A stretch of 64,000 bases of DNA from Halocaridina rubra. Lineage: Eukaryota; Arthropoda; Malacostraca; Decapoda; Atyidae. Positions 1 through 11,934 of this stretch are shown piece by piece. The stretch lies in the NCBI GenBank assembly GCA_037179515.1, contig JAXCGZ010001914.1, forward strand, positions 87,501 through 151,500. The letters are read 5' to 3'. A program made the translations under genes and the position numbers. Within the stretch, counting starts at the first letter, position 1. Every line of letters begins with the position of its first letter. Under the pieces are notes generated by a model. The model saw only the letters and a program-made list of their open reading frames with translations, was not told the origin of the DNA and made no database searches.

Positions 1-178
1 ATTGAGCATCAGAGAGGAATTTTCAACTATGAAGACAGTTTGTTTCAGATATCAACTTTGAAGACCTGCATTGAGAGATTCCACTCCCATGGGAGTGGAA
101 TCTCTCAATGCAAGTCTTCAAAGTTGATATCTGAAACAAACTGTCTTCGTAGCTCAAAATTCCTCTCTGATGCTCAAC
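1..178. repeat. Near-perfect 178-bp inverted repeat
   Basis: Bases 2-89 are mirrored by 90-177 with only a few mismatches, centred on CCCATGGG and with no spacer. Arm features such as TTGAGCATCAGAGAGGAAT recur inverted at the far end. No ORF or known terminal motif is visible. It could be a foldback element or an inverted-chimera artefact of sequencing. Confidence 0.9.
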
Positions 179-214
179 TATAATATAAATGTTCCAGAGT
201 TACCTTCTCTTACA

Positions 215-380
<166 letters not shown>

Positions 381-526
381 TTTTCTTCCCCTTTTATTTT
401 TCTTTCTTTTCCTCCTGTCTGTCTGTCTATGTGTATATCTATATATCTCATTTTTCTTCGCCTTTCTTCTCATTTCCTCTCTTCTTATCTGTTCTTATTA
501 CCTATTTTTTTTTTTTATGATTGTGA

Positions 527-722
527 CACCAGGACTCATATCGGATCTGGACACGAAGAAAACATGTGGAGCAACAGAGATGGGGAGTATTGTGACTTGT
601 CAGATGTGAAGGGATAATAAGACGTGTAACGCATATCCGTGAACATACGGTATTGATGTACGTATAGAAAGAGAACCGTAACTGAAGAAAAACTTAACAT
701 CGAACTGTCCTGGACAGTTCTT
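527..722 (-). mobile_element. LINE-tail-type repeat, minus orientation (copy 1)
   Basis: On the minus strand this ends in the motif CCCAGACCCGATGAGG-like followed by a TGTCACAATC-type end. A second copy with the same body is at 8687-8912. The last ~70 bp resemble the 3' ends of the Jockey-like LINE at 1140-1444 and 2896-3548. The body (TCAGATGTGA, GAACCGTAACTGAAG and TTAACATCGAACT on the + strand) is shared only by these two copies. It may be a SINE using the LINE tail or a more 5' part of a related LINE. Confidence 0.6.
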
Positions 723-985
723 TCAATCTATCTATATATCTATCTATTTCCGCCATATTTTTCTACCTCCTCTCATTTCATCGGCTCCTCCTTTTTCCTT
801 CTCTGCTTCTCTTTTCGTCCTTTCTTCACCTTCTCTCATTCTCTTCTACTTCTCTTCTCTCGTCCTCTCCTTGTTTCTCCATCTCTCTCTACGTCTCCCG
901 CCGGCACCATCATTGCTAGCGCTAATACAAAAACTGTTATATGCATTTTGCTTGTGACGTAACACGGAGAGGGTCGTAAGAGTCA

Positions 986-987
<2 letters not shown>

Positions 988-1033
<46 letters not shown>
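988..1033. repeat. (GT)n microsatellite
   Basis: About 23 GT units. No gene signal on either side; 723-987 is pyrimidine-rich unique-looking sequence with nothing recognised. Confidence 0.97.
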
Positions 1034-1034
<1 letters not shown>

Positions 1035-1139
1035 ATAATCCTCTGTAACTTTGCCTTTTGGCGACGCCACATGGGGGAGGGGGGAGACGGTAGTAATTTT
1101 ATTGTTCTTGTAAGTTTTTGTTTATTTAGTCGTTATACT

Positions 1140-1441
1140 AGTTGCTTTTATCTATCCACAGCCAGACTCCGGAACTCTCGTAATCCTTTTATCTTCCCTA
1201 ACTCTTAAGACATTTCTCAATTCAAAAAACCGATCTATCGTCATAGCAGAGACTATTCCTGCCATATTCTTAGGTCTTCGTTTCTTTGACTATTTTTTCA
1301 GCCCATCCATTTCTTACTCGTTATCATTCTCTTATTTCTACCTTGTCCATAAGCTGCTGCTCTTTCTTTTTCTCAATATTTTCTTTGTGCCAGGACCCGA
1401 TGAGGACGATTTTCATTGCCCGTCCAGGTGTCACTCAAAAG

Positions 1442-1444
<3 letters not shown>
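1140..1444 (+). mobile_element. 3' end of a Jockey-like LINE, truncated
   Basis: It begins in a decayed version of the LINE's C-terminal coding end (CRLWNSLP/SSVFPNSY-like, here RLRNSRNPF). The 3' UTR follows (GACTATTCCTGCCATATTCT, CCTTGTCCATAAGCTGCTGC, GTGCCAGGACCCGATGAGG). It ends at GTGTCACTC and then runs into (TA)n. Sister copies are at 2896-3548, 17705-17990, 18195-18370, 27139-27300 (minus) and 52185-52400. Heavily 5'-truncated and non-coding. Confidence 0.7.

Positions 1445-1520
<76 letters not shown>
1445..1520. repeat. (TA)n tail microsatellite
   Basis: About 38 TA units directly abutting the 3' end of the preceding LINE fragment. Confidence 0.97.
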
Positions 1521-1526
<6 letters not shown>

Positions 1527-2827
1527 ACCCCGACCGGGACTTGAAGCTATGACACATAATTACTTTGCCAAGGCGCTACCAACTACACCACAGAGGGTCT
1601 AAAAGAGAAACAGACCTTATAGCTTTTATCTGCTATACTAAGAATGAACGCATTCTATCCGAATGCCACTCTGTTCATATTACAGTTTCCCCCAACCTCA
1701 CTCGTGGCTTCGTTTTCGCATTTAATTCAACTCCCAATCTCATTCGGGACCAACAGTAATTATATAAGCACATTACCATATGTGAAAACATGAATAATTT
1801 TTACCCCGACCGGAATTTGAACCTAGGACACTTAATTATTGTGCCAAGGCGCTATCAGCTACACTACAGAAGGTCTAAAAGAGAATCAGACCTTATAGCT
1901 TTTATCTGCTATACTAAGAATGAACACATTCTATCTGAATGACACTCTGTGCATATTACAGTTTCCCTCAACCTCACCCGTGGCTTCGTTTTCGCATTTA
2001 ATTCAACTCCCTATCTCATTCGGGACCAACAATAATCAAATAAGCGCATTATCATATGTGAAAGCATGAATAATATTTACCCCGACCGGGAATTGAACCT
2101 AGGACACACAATTACTGTGCCAAGGCGCTACCAACTACACCACAGAAGGTCTAATAGGGAAACAGACGTTATAGCTTTTGTCTTCTATACTAGGAATGAA
2201 TGCATTTTATCTGAATACCACTCTGTTCATATTACAGTTTCTGCCAACCCCACTCGTGACTTCTTTATTGCATTTAATTCAACTCCACTCCCAATCTCAT
2301 TCAGGACCAATAATACTCAAGTAAGCACAGTACCGTATGTGAAAATATGAATAATTTTTACCCCGACCGGGACTTGAACCTAGGACACAATATTACTGTG
2401 CCAAGGCACTACCAACTACACCACAGAAGGTCTAAAAGGGAAACAGACAGCTTATATCTGCAATACTAGGAATGAACGCATTTTATCTGAATGCCACTCT
2501 GTTCATATTACAGTTTTCCCCAACCTCACTCGTGGCTTCGTTTTCGCATTTAATGAGATTGGGAGTTGAATTAAATGTGAAAATGAAGCCTCGAGTGAGG
2601 TTGCGAGAAACTGTGATATGAACAGCGTGGCATTCAGATAGAATGCGTTCATTCCTAGTATAACAGATAAAAGCTCTAAGGTCTATTTCCCTTTTAGATA
2701 ATCTGTGGTGTAGTTGGTAGCGGCTTGGCACAACAGTTATGTGTATTAGGTTCTAGTCCTGGTCGGGGTAAAAATGATGCATGTTTTCACATATGGTAAT
2801 GTGCTTATTTGATTATTGTTGGTACCG

Positions 2828-2830
<3 letters not shown>
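1521..2830 (-). repeat. Tandem array of ~277-bp tRNA-like units, last copy inverted
   Basis: Four direct units start at about 1521, 1797, 2073 and 2354; the anchor ACCCCGACCGG is at 1527, 1803, 2079 and 2360, giving periods of 276, 276 and 281 bp. A fifth unit (about 2560-2830) is inverted. Read on the minus strand (plus for unit 5), each unit contains a tRNA-like head: GTGGTGTAGTTGGTAGCGCC resembles an A box and GGTTCAAGTCC a B box. The acceptor stem does not pair, so these look like tRNA-derived repeats rather than functional tRNAs. Units 4 and 5 form a ~420-bp hairpin. Confidence 0.88.

Positions 2831-2895
<65 letters not shown>
2831..2895. repeat. (AT)n microsatellite
   Basis: About 32 AT units between the inverted tRNA-like unit and a LINE fragment. 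Confidence 0.97.
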
Positions 2896-2897
<2 letters not shown>

Positions 2898-3543
2898 CTT
2901 TTCCTCTTCTCATTTACTAAAAATGTCTAAATGCTCTATCCATTCCTGCTTAGAATTGTATTGTCACATCTGGGGTGGTTCTTCTTATACTTTTCTTGAT
3001 AGAGTTGACTCTAAGGCCATCAGACATGTTAACGACCCTTCTCTTCAAATCTTGAGTATCTTTCTCTTTGCCGGAAGGTATAATCTCTTCCTTTTTCTGT
3101 GGTTACTACTTCCGTTACTGCTCTAATGAGTTTGTTAATTGGATCCCTTCCCCTTCTCGGGTGAAGCTGTGTAATACTCTCCAAGCGGCCTCCTCGTCAC
3201 ACACATTTACCTTTGTGGAGATTTTTAGCTCCTGGAATGGCTGGTGCAGAGACCGCTGCTTTCCTACCACCCTCATACTCTGAAACTCTTCCTTCTGTCT
3301 TCCCTAACTCCTATAACCATTCTTAAATAAAAAAAACTGATATATCGTCATCTCAGGGCCTACTCCTGCCATACTTCTAGGATTCATTACTTTGTCTATT
3401 CTTTCAGCCTGGCCTTTTTTTTTTATTGTATAGCAGTCTCTTATTTCTGCCTTGTCCTTAATCTTTTACATTTTCTTCTTTTCAATGTTTTGTTGGTGTC
3501 CAGACCCGATGAGGGAATTTTCTCAGCCCATCCCAGCATTACA

Positions 3544-3548
<5 letters not shown>
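2896..3548 (+). mobile_element. Jockey-like LINE fragment: RT C-terminus and 3' UTR
   Basis: Reading across frameshifts, the coding part gives ELYCHIWGGSSYTFLDRVDS, then YCSNEFVNWIPSPSR, then ETLPSVFPNSYN. This is the order expected for the region C-terminal to the reverse transcriptase in Jockey-superfamily LINEs (a C..VWGG..LD.V motif, a YCS.EL..PPP motif and LWNSLP..VFP). The 3' UTR continues to CCAGACCCGATGAGG and a CATTACACTA end followed by (AT)n. Several stops and frameshifts make it dead. The clade is inferred from motif style only. Confidence 0.75.

Positions 3549-3628
<80 letters not shown>
3549..3628. repeat. (AT)n LINE-tail microsatellite
   Basis: About 40 AT units following the 3' end of the Jockey-like LINE fragment. 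Confidence 0.97.
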
Positions 3629-3632
<4 letters not shown>

Positions 3633-3764
3633 CAACCTCCTGTGAGACGTCAAAGAAGAGGGGGAGTATAGGGGAGAATAACTTCTCCCCAAACTGTTTT
3701 CCTTTTTTGATGTCGGCTACCCCCCAATTAAAGGGGGAAACAGCCGAGGTATATGTATGTATGT
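3629..3764 (+). mobile_element. Short non-autonomous element made of RTE 5' and 3' ends
   Basis: The first ~90 bp (GTGAGACGTCAAAGAAGAGG, then a GAGAATAACTTCTC stretch) match the reverse complement of the 5' region of the RTE LINE near 32170-32230. They are joined directly to GGCTACCCCCCAATTAAAGG and the AAACAGCCGAGG end, which match the 3' end of the same RTE near 28770-28805. The whole coding region is missing. It ends in (TATG)n and (AT)n. Confidence 0.7.
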
Positions 3765-3778
3765 ATATGTATATATAT

Positions 3779-3847
<69 letters not shown>
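3765..3847. repeat. (AT)n microsatellite
   Basis: AT tract continuing the (TATG)n tail of the composite RTE element, interrupted once by AATATA. Confidence 0.95.
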
Positions 3848-3850
<3 letters not shown>

Positions 3851-4019
3851 CCATTTTCTCATAATAAGTGGAGTTACTGAGTCAAGGCAAAATACTCCGA
3901 CTCTTTGGGAAGAGAAAATACTAAGGAGGGGATTCTCAATCCTCTCGCTCCGTCCTATTTAGTTGATTCTTATAACACGCAGGGGAACACGGAGGAAGTA
4001 TTATATCCCACGGAGGAAG

Positions 4020-4092
<73 letters not shown>
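3848..4092. repeat. RTE 5'-like fragment followed by (AT)n
   Basis: 3862-3990 contains GAGTCAAGGC, GGGGATTCTCAATCC and AACACGCAGGGGAACACG, which resemble the RTE 5' segment at 32230-32310 and the short element at 33038-33185. (AT)n fills 4023-4092. Confidence 0.55.
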
Positions 4093-4093
<1 letters not shown>

Positions 4094-4238
4094 CATACAA
4101 GTATGTGCCTATATCGCTATTTGACTTTTAAGTTTTACAAGATTCATGTGCTAGATTTTAAAGGCTAGCAGTTAGGCAAATGTATTATGTAAAAATCTTT
4201 AGAAATATCTAAATTAGTGATAGGGTTTGTTATACTAC

Positions 4239-4426
<188 letters not shown>

Positions 4427-4439
4427 TTGAGTACCAAGG

Positions 4440-5320
4440 CAGGAAAGATGGAGACGTATGAGAGAAAAGGGAGTCTCCACTGAGATGTATTAACGTTAGA
4501 GTTTTACAAAATTTGTCTGCAGAGGTGATCAAACAAGTAAGATGGTTTGTTGATGCTGCAGAAGAGTTTAAAGTGCAGGTCTGTCTCCATTTGGAATCAA
4601 GTCTAAGTTCCTACATCTTCGACCTTGTGATGGATGACATAACATCAGTTGTCAGAGAAGAGGACCCTTGGAGTGCAATATTCTCTGATGACATCGTGGT
4701 CATAGGCCTGACCAGAAAAGTAGTCGAACTGAAGCTAAGAAGGTGGAGACAAGCTTTTGAAGATGCAGGTCTCAAAATAATTAGGATAACAGAAAACAGA
4801 ATATCTATTGAGGTATAGACAAAGTTCAAAAGCGACTGAAATTGAAGATATGGCTTGTGAAATTAACCACAGAATACAGTGTGCTTGGATATATTAGAAA
4901 AAGGTCATGAGGAATTTTGTACTACAGACGTGTAGTAACACCACTTATGGTTTATGAGGCCGAGACGTGGCCAATAAAGAAGATTCGAAAACGAAAACTC
5001 GAGGTGGCGGATATCGGACAAGGTCGTAAATTATTACATTAGAGCAACAGTTAAAGTAGCGGATGTTTCAAAGAAAGTACAAGAAAGAATATTACAGTGT
5101 TTCGGCCATGTAATGCGAAGAGAAGAAGACCATGTTTGTAGGAGGGGAAGGAGAGGAAGAGAAAGGACATAGTTCCGATGGAAGGATAATATAGCAAATG
5201 TTATGCGGGTTAAGGGGTAAGAGAAAAGGATACGCGAGACAGGTAAAGGTAGAAAAGGCTAGCTAAAAACAGCGACCCCATATAGAGATCGGTTAAAGCT
5301 GAAGACAACGAAGGAGATAT
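4440..5320 (+). pseudogene. Decayed LINE reverse-transcriptase fragment
   Basis: An open stretch at 4513-4818 encodes FDLVMDDITSVVREEDPW, then AIFSDDIVVIG, then LRRWRQAFEDAGLKI. This matches the palm and thumb of LINE reverse transcriptases with a catalytic FADD box, here mutated to FSDD. Downstream, broken frames give PLMVYEAETW, KRKLEVADI, LQCFGHVMRREEDHV and RDRLKLKTTKE, the usual C-terminal order of an RTE-like pol protein (..YG.E.W.. LEV.. L.W.GHV.RR.). There are many stops, and the 5' part with the endonuclease is absent. The fragment at 60680-60975 may belong to the same family. Confidence 0.7.
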
Positions 5321-5739
5321 AGCAACTCATATATACCATTGCATTGGAAATATCATAGTTGTTTTAGGTGATAATAGCATCAACAAACTTTCATGACATG
5401 GGTGTTGGCAATCTTTTTTCTTCTCTTTAACCCTCTAGTCTTCCTATTGGCTTTTTTTTTTTTTTTAACTCTTGACCCGCGGAATTGATTCATTTAGAAT
5501 CTGTTCATGAATAAAAAAAAAAAAAGCTTAAAAATGTCTGCTGTCTGCAAGAATTTCTTTCATATGTTAATTAAGTTTGAAGGTGTGGCAAATATTCTCT
5601 TGCAAAGTAGCATATGACTCTTTATAAGGTTAAGACGATTATCATGATCATATAATAGAGTTCTTCATTTTTCGTAATACGCTTTCAGAATAATTATATT
5701 TTTTTATCTTTTAAGATTTTAATTTTTGTATGTGCAATT
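5321..5739. other. No recognised feature
   Basis: AT-rich sequence with short T and A runs; no ORF, SINE head or LINE tail recognised. Confidence 0.5.
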
Positions 5740-6212
<473 letters not shown>

Positions 6213-6288
6213 TATGAAAAGGAGTACTGTGGTGTGTGTGAAGAGCCACATACCGAATTGTATTTCGTATTCTCGGATGTAAGGAATT

Positions 6289-6670
6289 TTATTTAAATGA
6301 ATTCAATAACTTTTCTTTCACAGTACTTACTCTTTCATTTTCAAGATATCTAAATGTTATAGAGATTCCATTATTCTCGCCAAAGAGAATACCAAATGGG
6401 TTATCCATAAAGTAAGTGGGTAAAGTTCCTTTAGAAATCACCACGATCCCCTCATCATAATCTGCCTGGGTTATCCATAGAGTAACTGGGTAAAGATCCT
6501 CTGCCTTGGGGCAAGACTGCCGTAGCTGGTTTACCCAAACTATTAAAATATTGTGAATACCCCAAGGAGCTGAGATGGATGAGATAGGATGCATCGGCTT
6601 TCTAGTGAATGGATGTGTGCCTTTACTCGGCCAGCCCATTTACAAAAGGGATTATGGCCATTGCGTATAT
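6289..6670 (+). mobile_element. LINE 3' UTR fragment
   Basis: It ends with GTGCCTTTACTCGGCCAGCC, an ACAAAAGGGATTATGGCC segment and a TATG-type tail. The same end occurs at 10920-11010, 11235-11310 and, inverted, at 49970-50060, where it is attached to an RTE-like coding remnant. No coding part is present here. Confidence 0.55.
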
Positions 6671-7040
6671 GAATGTATGTCAATTTGTGATTTGCGTTAA
6701 TAGAACACATTATCAACACTGTAGTAGTAGACAGTCATAAGGATAAAATCGAGAACAATTTGAAATTAGAAAATAAAATGATGGTGATTTTAAATTATAA
6801 TCCCAAATTGGAATACGCTAGAATATTTTGTCAGTTATGAAATATTTCTTTGAAAAAGTATATACACAAGTTTTCTTCATCTTTGGTAACAGTTGTGGTT
6901 TTTTTTCAGTGTCGTTTTTATGTGTCATTGTTAATTCCCATTTTATGGGGTTGGACGCATTTATGAGAACCAGTAACTTTTTCTTAACTCATAACAATGG
7001 GTTGATAGTAAAAATATGAGAGAGCAAGAGCCAAGAAACG
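6671..7040. other. No recognised feature
   Basis: Only AT-rich sequence; 6940-6960 contains CCCATTTTATGGGGTTGGAC, a possible fragment of a SINE-A tail. Confidence 0.4.
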
Positions 7041-7144
<104 letters not shown>

Positions 7145-7289
7145 GTGAAATCAAACACGTGTCTTGTAGTTCGAAAGCTTTTCCCATAACCCATTATCGA
7201 TTCATTAAAAAAAAAAAGTATTTTAGTACTGAAAAATGTTCATACTAAATGAGTTATTCCAACATCCTTTATCATTACGGTCCGATGAC

Positions 7290-7860
7290 CTACCTTATAT
7301 ATGCCTCGTCACTTTTAAATTATCCACTGCTCGGGACTGTACTAATAGGAGCCGGCTTACTCCTCCAGTGGATGATTGGATTAATAGTTATTTAAACTCG
7401 TTATTTCCAATTGGTTTAGCTGGAGATTTTAGTGTCGGATGCCATTCGTAACACCAACCCTGCTCCAATTTACCCTTAATAGGGACCAATGCTGGCTTGA
7501 GCTGGCTTGCTCCGCCCAAAACTGGATTGAATGACAGTTAACTAAAAACATTATCGCTTTAGCGTGAAATTATACGGCTGCACACTCTTCTTGACATCAA
7601 CTTTCCTCCCCTTGCCATTTGTCCGGGCATGGGACCTATACCTAGTTTAGGTCGCTTACTCCCCCAAAGGCTGGTTTAAGTCATGATTATTTAAACAGTT
7701 TATCGCTAATTGTTTCAGCTGTAGGTTTTATGGACAGATACCCTTCCTAACATCAATCTTCCTGTACTTGCCATTCATCTGGCTTTGGGATCTGCACTGA
7801 GTTTAGGTGGCCTACTCCACCAATGGCTTGCAGGTGTTAATTCTCTTTTTGCCAACTTGA
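7290..7860. repeat. Degenerate tandem repeat, about 3 copies of ~190 bp
   Basis: Recurring blocks include GCTCGGGACTGTACTAATAG / GGGCATGGGACCTATACC / GGCTTTGGGATCTGCACTG, each followed by a CTTACTCC(A/C)CCA-like block, TTATTTAAAC and TTTCAGCTG. Another isolated copy is at about 10795-10860 (GGGCTTGGGACCGGCACTGA). No coding potential. Confidence 0.7.
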
Positions 7861-8131
7861 ATATTGACTCTCTCTTACGTAAATATAAATAAACAAGGAA
7901 ATTCTTTAAAATGAAAAAGCTTTCAAAGGATTCACTTCAAAACCTCTAGAGGAATAAAATAGGAGAGGGTGATGGCATCCCTCGTGTAATGGCTCTTGTC
8001 AACGGAACGGGCTACTCAAGCATACTACCATTAGATGTGAGGGGTCTGTAGTGAAACTGTATAATTTCGAAATTTGGGTCATATATTCAGCTCATAAAAG
8101 ATTGCATTTTATTCTCGTTTTGACGGTGTAG
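7861..8131. other. No recognised feature
   Basis: Unremarkable sequence between the degenerate repeat and an (AT)n tract. Confidence 0.4.
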
Positions 8132-8240
<109 letters not shown>

Positions 8241-8548
8241 GTTATAACGTAAATGTTTTAAATGCAAAAGAGAAAAATAGAAGCTCTAAAATGAAAGCAA
8301 ATAACATCAAAAGAGTCAAACTCATTCACATTTGAATATTTGAACACTAAATTATCAAATGTTTTGAATAATATAAATTGGTTTAGAAATATATAAAAAT
8401 GAGGAAAAATCTAATTCCCATTAAAAAATTTCAAGCACTAAATAAGTAAATATTATTTCCATAATTAGATAATACATACAGTTGTTTATAACAAAATTAA
8501 CAAGTACTACAAATATATTTTCGTTGTTTTCTTTAATGGGCTTTTTCC

Positions 8549-8680
<132 letters not shown>

Positions 8681-8686
8681 ATTGTG

Positions 8687-8912
8687 GCACTAGGACGGAC
8701 CCCCCAAAAAAAATGAATCTGCCCTCATCGGGTCTGGGCACGAAGAAAAAAAAGTAAAGAAAACAGAGATGGTAAGTGTTGTGACTTGTCAGATGTGAGG
8801 CAATAATAAGAGATGTGTAACGAATATCCAAGAATATTAGGTGTTGATGTAGGCATAGAAAAAGAACCGTAACTGAAGGAAGACTTAACATCGAACTAAG
8901 CTGGACAGTCCT
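8687..8912 (-). mobile_element. LINE-tail-type repeat, minus orientation (copy 2)
   Basis: Same body as 527-722: GACTTGTCAGATGTGAGG, AGAACCGTAACTGAAGG and TTAACATCGAACTAAGCTGG on the + strand, with CATCGGGTCTGGGCACGAAG next to the (AT)n tail. The paired copies show a defined family rather than chance similarity. Confidence 0.65.
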
Positions 8913-8930
8913 ATTTAAATCCAAAAGTGT

Positions 8931-9051
<121 letters not shown>

Positions 9052-9654
9052 AAATAAATTTAATATATTACTTGCGTTCTATTTTAAGAAAAACATAATG
9101 TGCGATTGCAATACATTCCCATACACTGTATAGATAACATTTAACAACACTCGCCGCACAACACTACGGTACAACACACAGAGAGACACAGTCGCCGCGA
9201 TCATCACAGTGATCTCTGCAACCTTCATAACTACAGTACCTACATATACGTACATACATGCACACACATAACATCCCCTAGCTAGTTAGTTACCCACCTA
9301 CCTATGTCAACCTGCCTGGCCTGATGTTACATCAACAAAAGTGAAAGTTTGAGAATAACGTGTGTGTGTGTTTTTTTCCCTCAACCCTTTACTCAGTGCC
9401 CTTGGTCCTTGATGAACCGATGTGGTGTTTGTATGCGGTCTGTTTGTTGACGCATTTGTTTGTTTGTTGGTGTCTTATGTAAGTTTGTATGCATTTATGT
9501 TATCAGTCGGCTCGTCTCTATACATATACTGTATATATCTCTGTCTATATATTTTGCTAGTATAAATTGTTACCTATAAACTGTTAATAATCATTATGAT
9601 ATATGAAGAATGTTACTAATTCATGGATCAAAATGGAGTAAATAACTGCTTAAT

Positions 9655-9866
9655 TATATGTAGCCTCCGTGGCAATGTGGTAGCGTCCGCGACACTGAGG
9701 CGGCGGGTCGAGGGTTCGCGCCCCATCACGGACTGGGGTTTGTAAGGGCATACACTCAGGGTAACGATTACAACTGCCAAAACAAGTCCTTCGCAAGAAG
9801 GCAACCGTCCTAGCCCTTAGTTGAAAAGGGAGTTCGTGACTTAAAACCGAAACCAAACCAACCAAG
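9655..9866 (+). mobile_element. SINE-B, tRNA-derived
   Basis: It starts with a tRNA-like head: GGCAATGTGGTAGCGTCCGC (A-box-like) and GAGGGTTCGCGCCCC (B box). The body has GGCATACACTCAGGGTAACG and AACAAGTCCTTCGCAAGAAG and the end has AAAGGGAGTTCGTGAC. Other copies: 15385-15590 (minus), 16885-17085 (minus), 33612-33812 (plus), 55585-55790 (minus), and a 3' fragment at 27305-27385. Confidence 0.85.
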
Positions 9867-9893
9867 AGTTAATTATGACACATAAAACGAGGT

Positions 9894-9894
<1 letters not shown>

Positions 9895-9932
<38 letters not shown>

Positions 9933-9953
9933 TATTATTATTATTATTATTAC

Positions 9954-10022
<69 letters not shown>

Positions 10023-10027
10023 TATTC
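9895..10027. repeat. (AAT)n-(ATT)n inverted microsatellite
   Basis: About 12 AAT units are followed by about 30 ATT units, so the block can fold on itself. Poly-Asn and poly-Tyr frames are artefacts. Confidence 0.93.
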
Positions 10028-10039
10028 TTATTAATTAGG

Positions 10040-10290
10040 GAAAAGGACTTCCTCGTATTCCTTGCGTGTCGTAGAAGAAACTCAAAAGGATATCCCAGGC
10101 GGGTATGGAAAAAAATCCCCCTCATTACTACTTATGTTGTAGGAAGATACTAAATGGGATAGGGGAATGGAAAACTGGCAATGGATACTGAAGCCCCTTT
10201 TCCTCTATTACTTTCATACAGTAAGTAATCGTCGTGTATGAAAGAGATTATTCATTATTATTATTATTATTATTATTGACTTCATTATTA

Positions 10291-10325
<35 letters not shown>

Positions 10326-10340
10326 TTATTGTTATTATTG
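10040..10340. repeat. RTE 5'-like fragment and (ATT)n
   Basis: 10055-10110 on the minus strand resembles the RTE 5' segment (TACGACACGCAAGGAATACG, also near 32285). (ATT)n with interruptions fills about 10249-10345. Confidence 0.55.
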
Positions 10341-10794
10341 TTGTTGTTGTTTGGGGCATTATTTTTCGGAAGTTAAGAAAGGACTGTAACTCAACTGGAA
10401 CCCTAATAATAGTGTGTCTTTATGTAAGTGGGTGACAAATGGGTGTAAGTAATAGGAAAGGAACTGGTACCATGCATAGGATCAACCAGAATAGGCGCAT
10501 GTTATCAAATATAGGGGCTTAACATGGGATTGAGGCAAAAAGCTGGTTCGGTTACGGTAGGATAGGCTAGACTAATCTAACCTAACAGTTAATTCCCTCA
10601 GGAATTCATAGCAAGGTGTCCAATTGGAATTGAGGTACTCATCACCTTTGTCACCATACGCCTGAGTAGATAGTTCTCTATCTGACAGTCGGCTAACTAT
10701 GTATGAAGTTCCTCCACACTTGGTCAGCCATGCGTTGCTTGAGCAAAGAGGTTTTCTTCCAGTGTCTTGCTAGGACTATCCTGGAAACCCTCCC

Positions 10795-11310
10795 CATTTA
10801 TTCGGGCTTGGGACCGGCACTGAGCTAAGCTGGCCTGCTCAACATCAGGCTTATTTTGGGACTGATCCCATATGTGTGAGAAGAGAGGTAGATATACTAG
10901 CAGTGAATTAAACCATATTGAAAGAAAAATTCTGGTGAATGTATGTATTCTTTGATTCGGCCATCCCCCTTACAAGATTGATTTAGGCGTTTGTAAATAG
11001 ATAGATATATTGTCTTTTGTTTACCTTCTGTAAAGATAAAGAATGTGTATAGCTGATGCGGGCCTAGGGGATGTCATGTGATTGAGATATTTGGTAAATC
11101 AGCTGCAGTTATGGAGCCTGGCGGCAACAGAACCATGCTCATTTATCCTGTGGGTAACCCAAGCAAGATGGTTGTGGTGTGGGGTAATTGTGGCAGCTCT
11201 ACCATGGAGCTAAGAGGAGTGACCAAGGTACATTGGTTTCTGGTAAATATGTGTGCTTTGACTCAGCCACCCTCCTTACATGGGTGAATTGCAGAATCTG
11301 TATGTGTGTG
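10795..11310 (+). mobile_element. Degenerate repeat copy plus two LINE 3'-end fragments
   Basis: 10795-10860 is a copy of the degenerate repeat at 7290-7860. 10920-11010 (TCTTTGATTCGGCCATCCCC then TTACAAGATTG) and 11235-11310 (GCTTTGACTCAGCCACCCTC then CTTACATGGG) are LINE 3' ends like 6600-6670. An open stretch of 69 codons at 11078-11287 is 3' UTR and not a gene. Confidence 0.5.
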
Positions 11311-11344
11311 TGTGTGTAAGAATATCCATTTTTTATTGTACTGA

Positions 11345-11620
11345 CATTGTTGCGCAGTGTAGTGATAGCGACTGGAGCTGTTTATATATTGGTCCCAGGT
11401 TCGATGCTGACATGGGTCTAGCTTAGCTTTCACTGTCTCATGTTGTTACTGATTAAATTGGGCAATAACTTGGGTGGTCGGTGATTTGCCTGGAGATCAT
11501 CGTGTCCACATGATTGGAGAGGAGGCTTGGGGGCCAGGAATGTGGTTGCTATGTAGACTGGCTCCAGTGCTATCAGTATCCCTTGCCTCTGCCTTTCATT
11601 AGAGACCTTTAACCTCGTAC
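11345..11620 (+). mobile_element. SINE-C, possibly tRNA-derived
   Basis: The head TTGCGCAGTGTAGTGATAGC and CCCAGGTTCGATGC resemble A and B boxes. The body has TGATTAAATTGGGCAATAAC and CTGGAGATCATCGTGTCCAC. A second copy lacking the head is at about 41825-42115. Confidence 0.65.
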
Positions 11621-11834
11621 ATTACATAAAGATTTAAACTTCAACTATCATATCGTTATAACTTAGTACTTCCAAAGGTCTTTTCCCACCCAGACTTGCT
11701 TAGCTTTGCATATATTAGAGATAAGATTATAACAGTGTAGAGACTGACTGCATTCTGTAGTCTTCCTCTCCTCAGTGGGACTGCATACATTGTGATAGTG
11801 CACAGGTTTAGCCAAAAACCCTTTGGAGTATGTG

Positions 11835-11865
<31 letters not shown>

Positions 11866-11932
11866 TGATTTTATTATGATTATTATTATTAGTAATAGTA
11901 GTAGTATTAGTAGTAGTAGTAGTAGTATTGTT
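11835..11932. repeat. (ATT)n/(TAG)n microsatellite
   Basis: Interrupted ATT repeats followed by TAG repeats, immediately 5' of a SINE-A copy. Confidence 0.9.
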
Positions 11933-11934
11933 AC

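Noticed and set aside
1521..2775. Functional tRNA genes in the tandem array
   Set aside because: A/B-box-like motifs are present, but the acceptor and T stems do not pair and there is no clear anticodon arm; they are better called tRNA-derived repeats.
4513..4818. Host gene for a 101-residue protein
   Set aside because: The sequence carries LINE reverse-transcriptase motifs and is surrounded by further broken pol sequence.
11078..11287. 69-codon ORF
   Set aside because: It lies in LINE 3' UTR-type repeat sequence and shows no domain.
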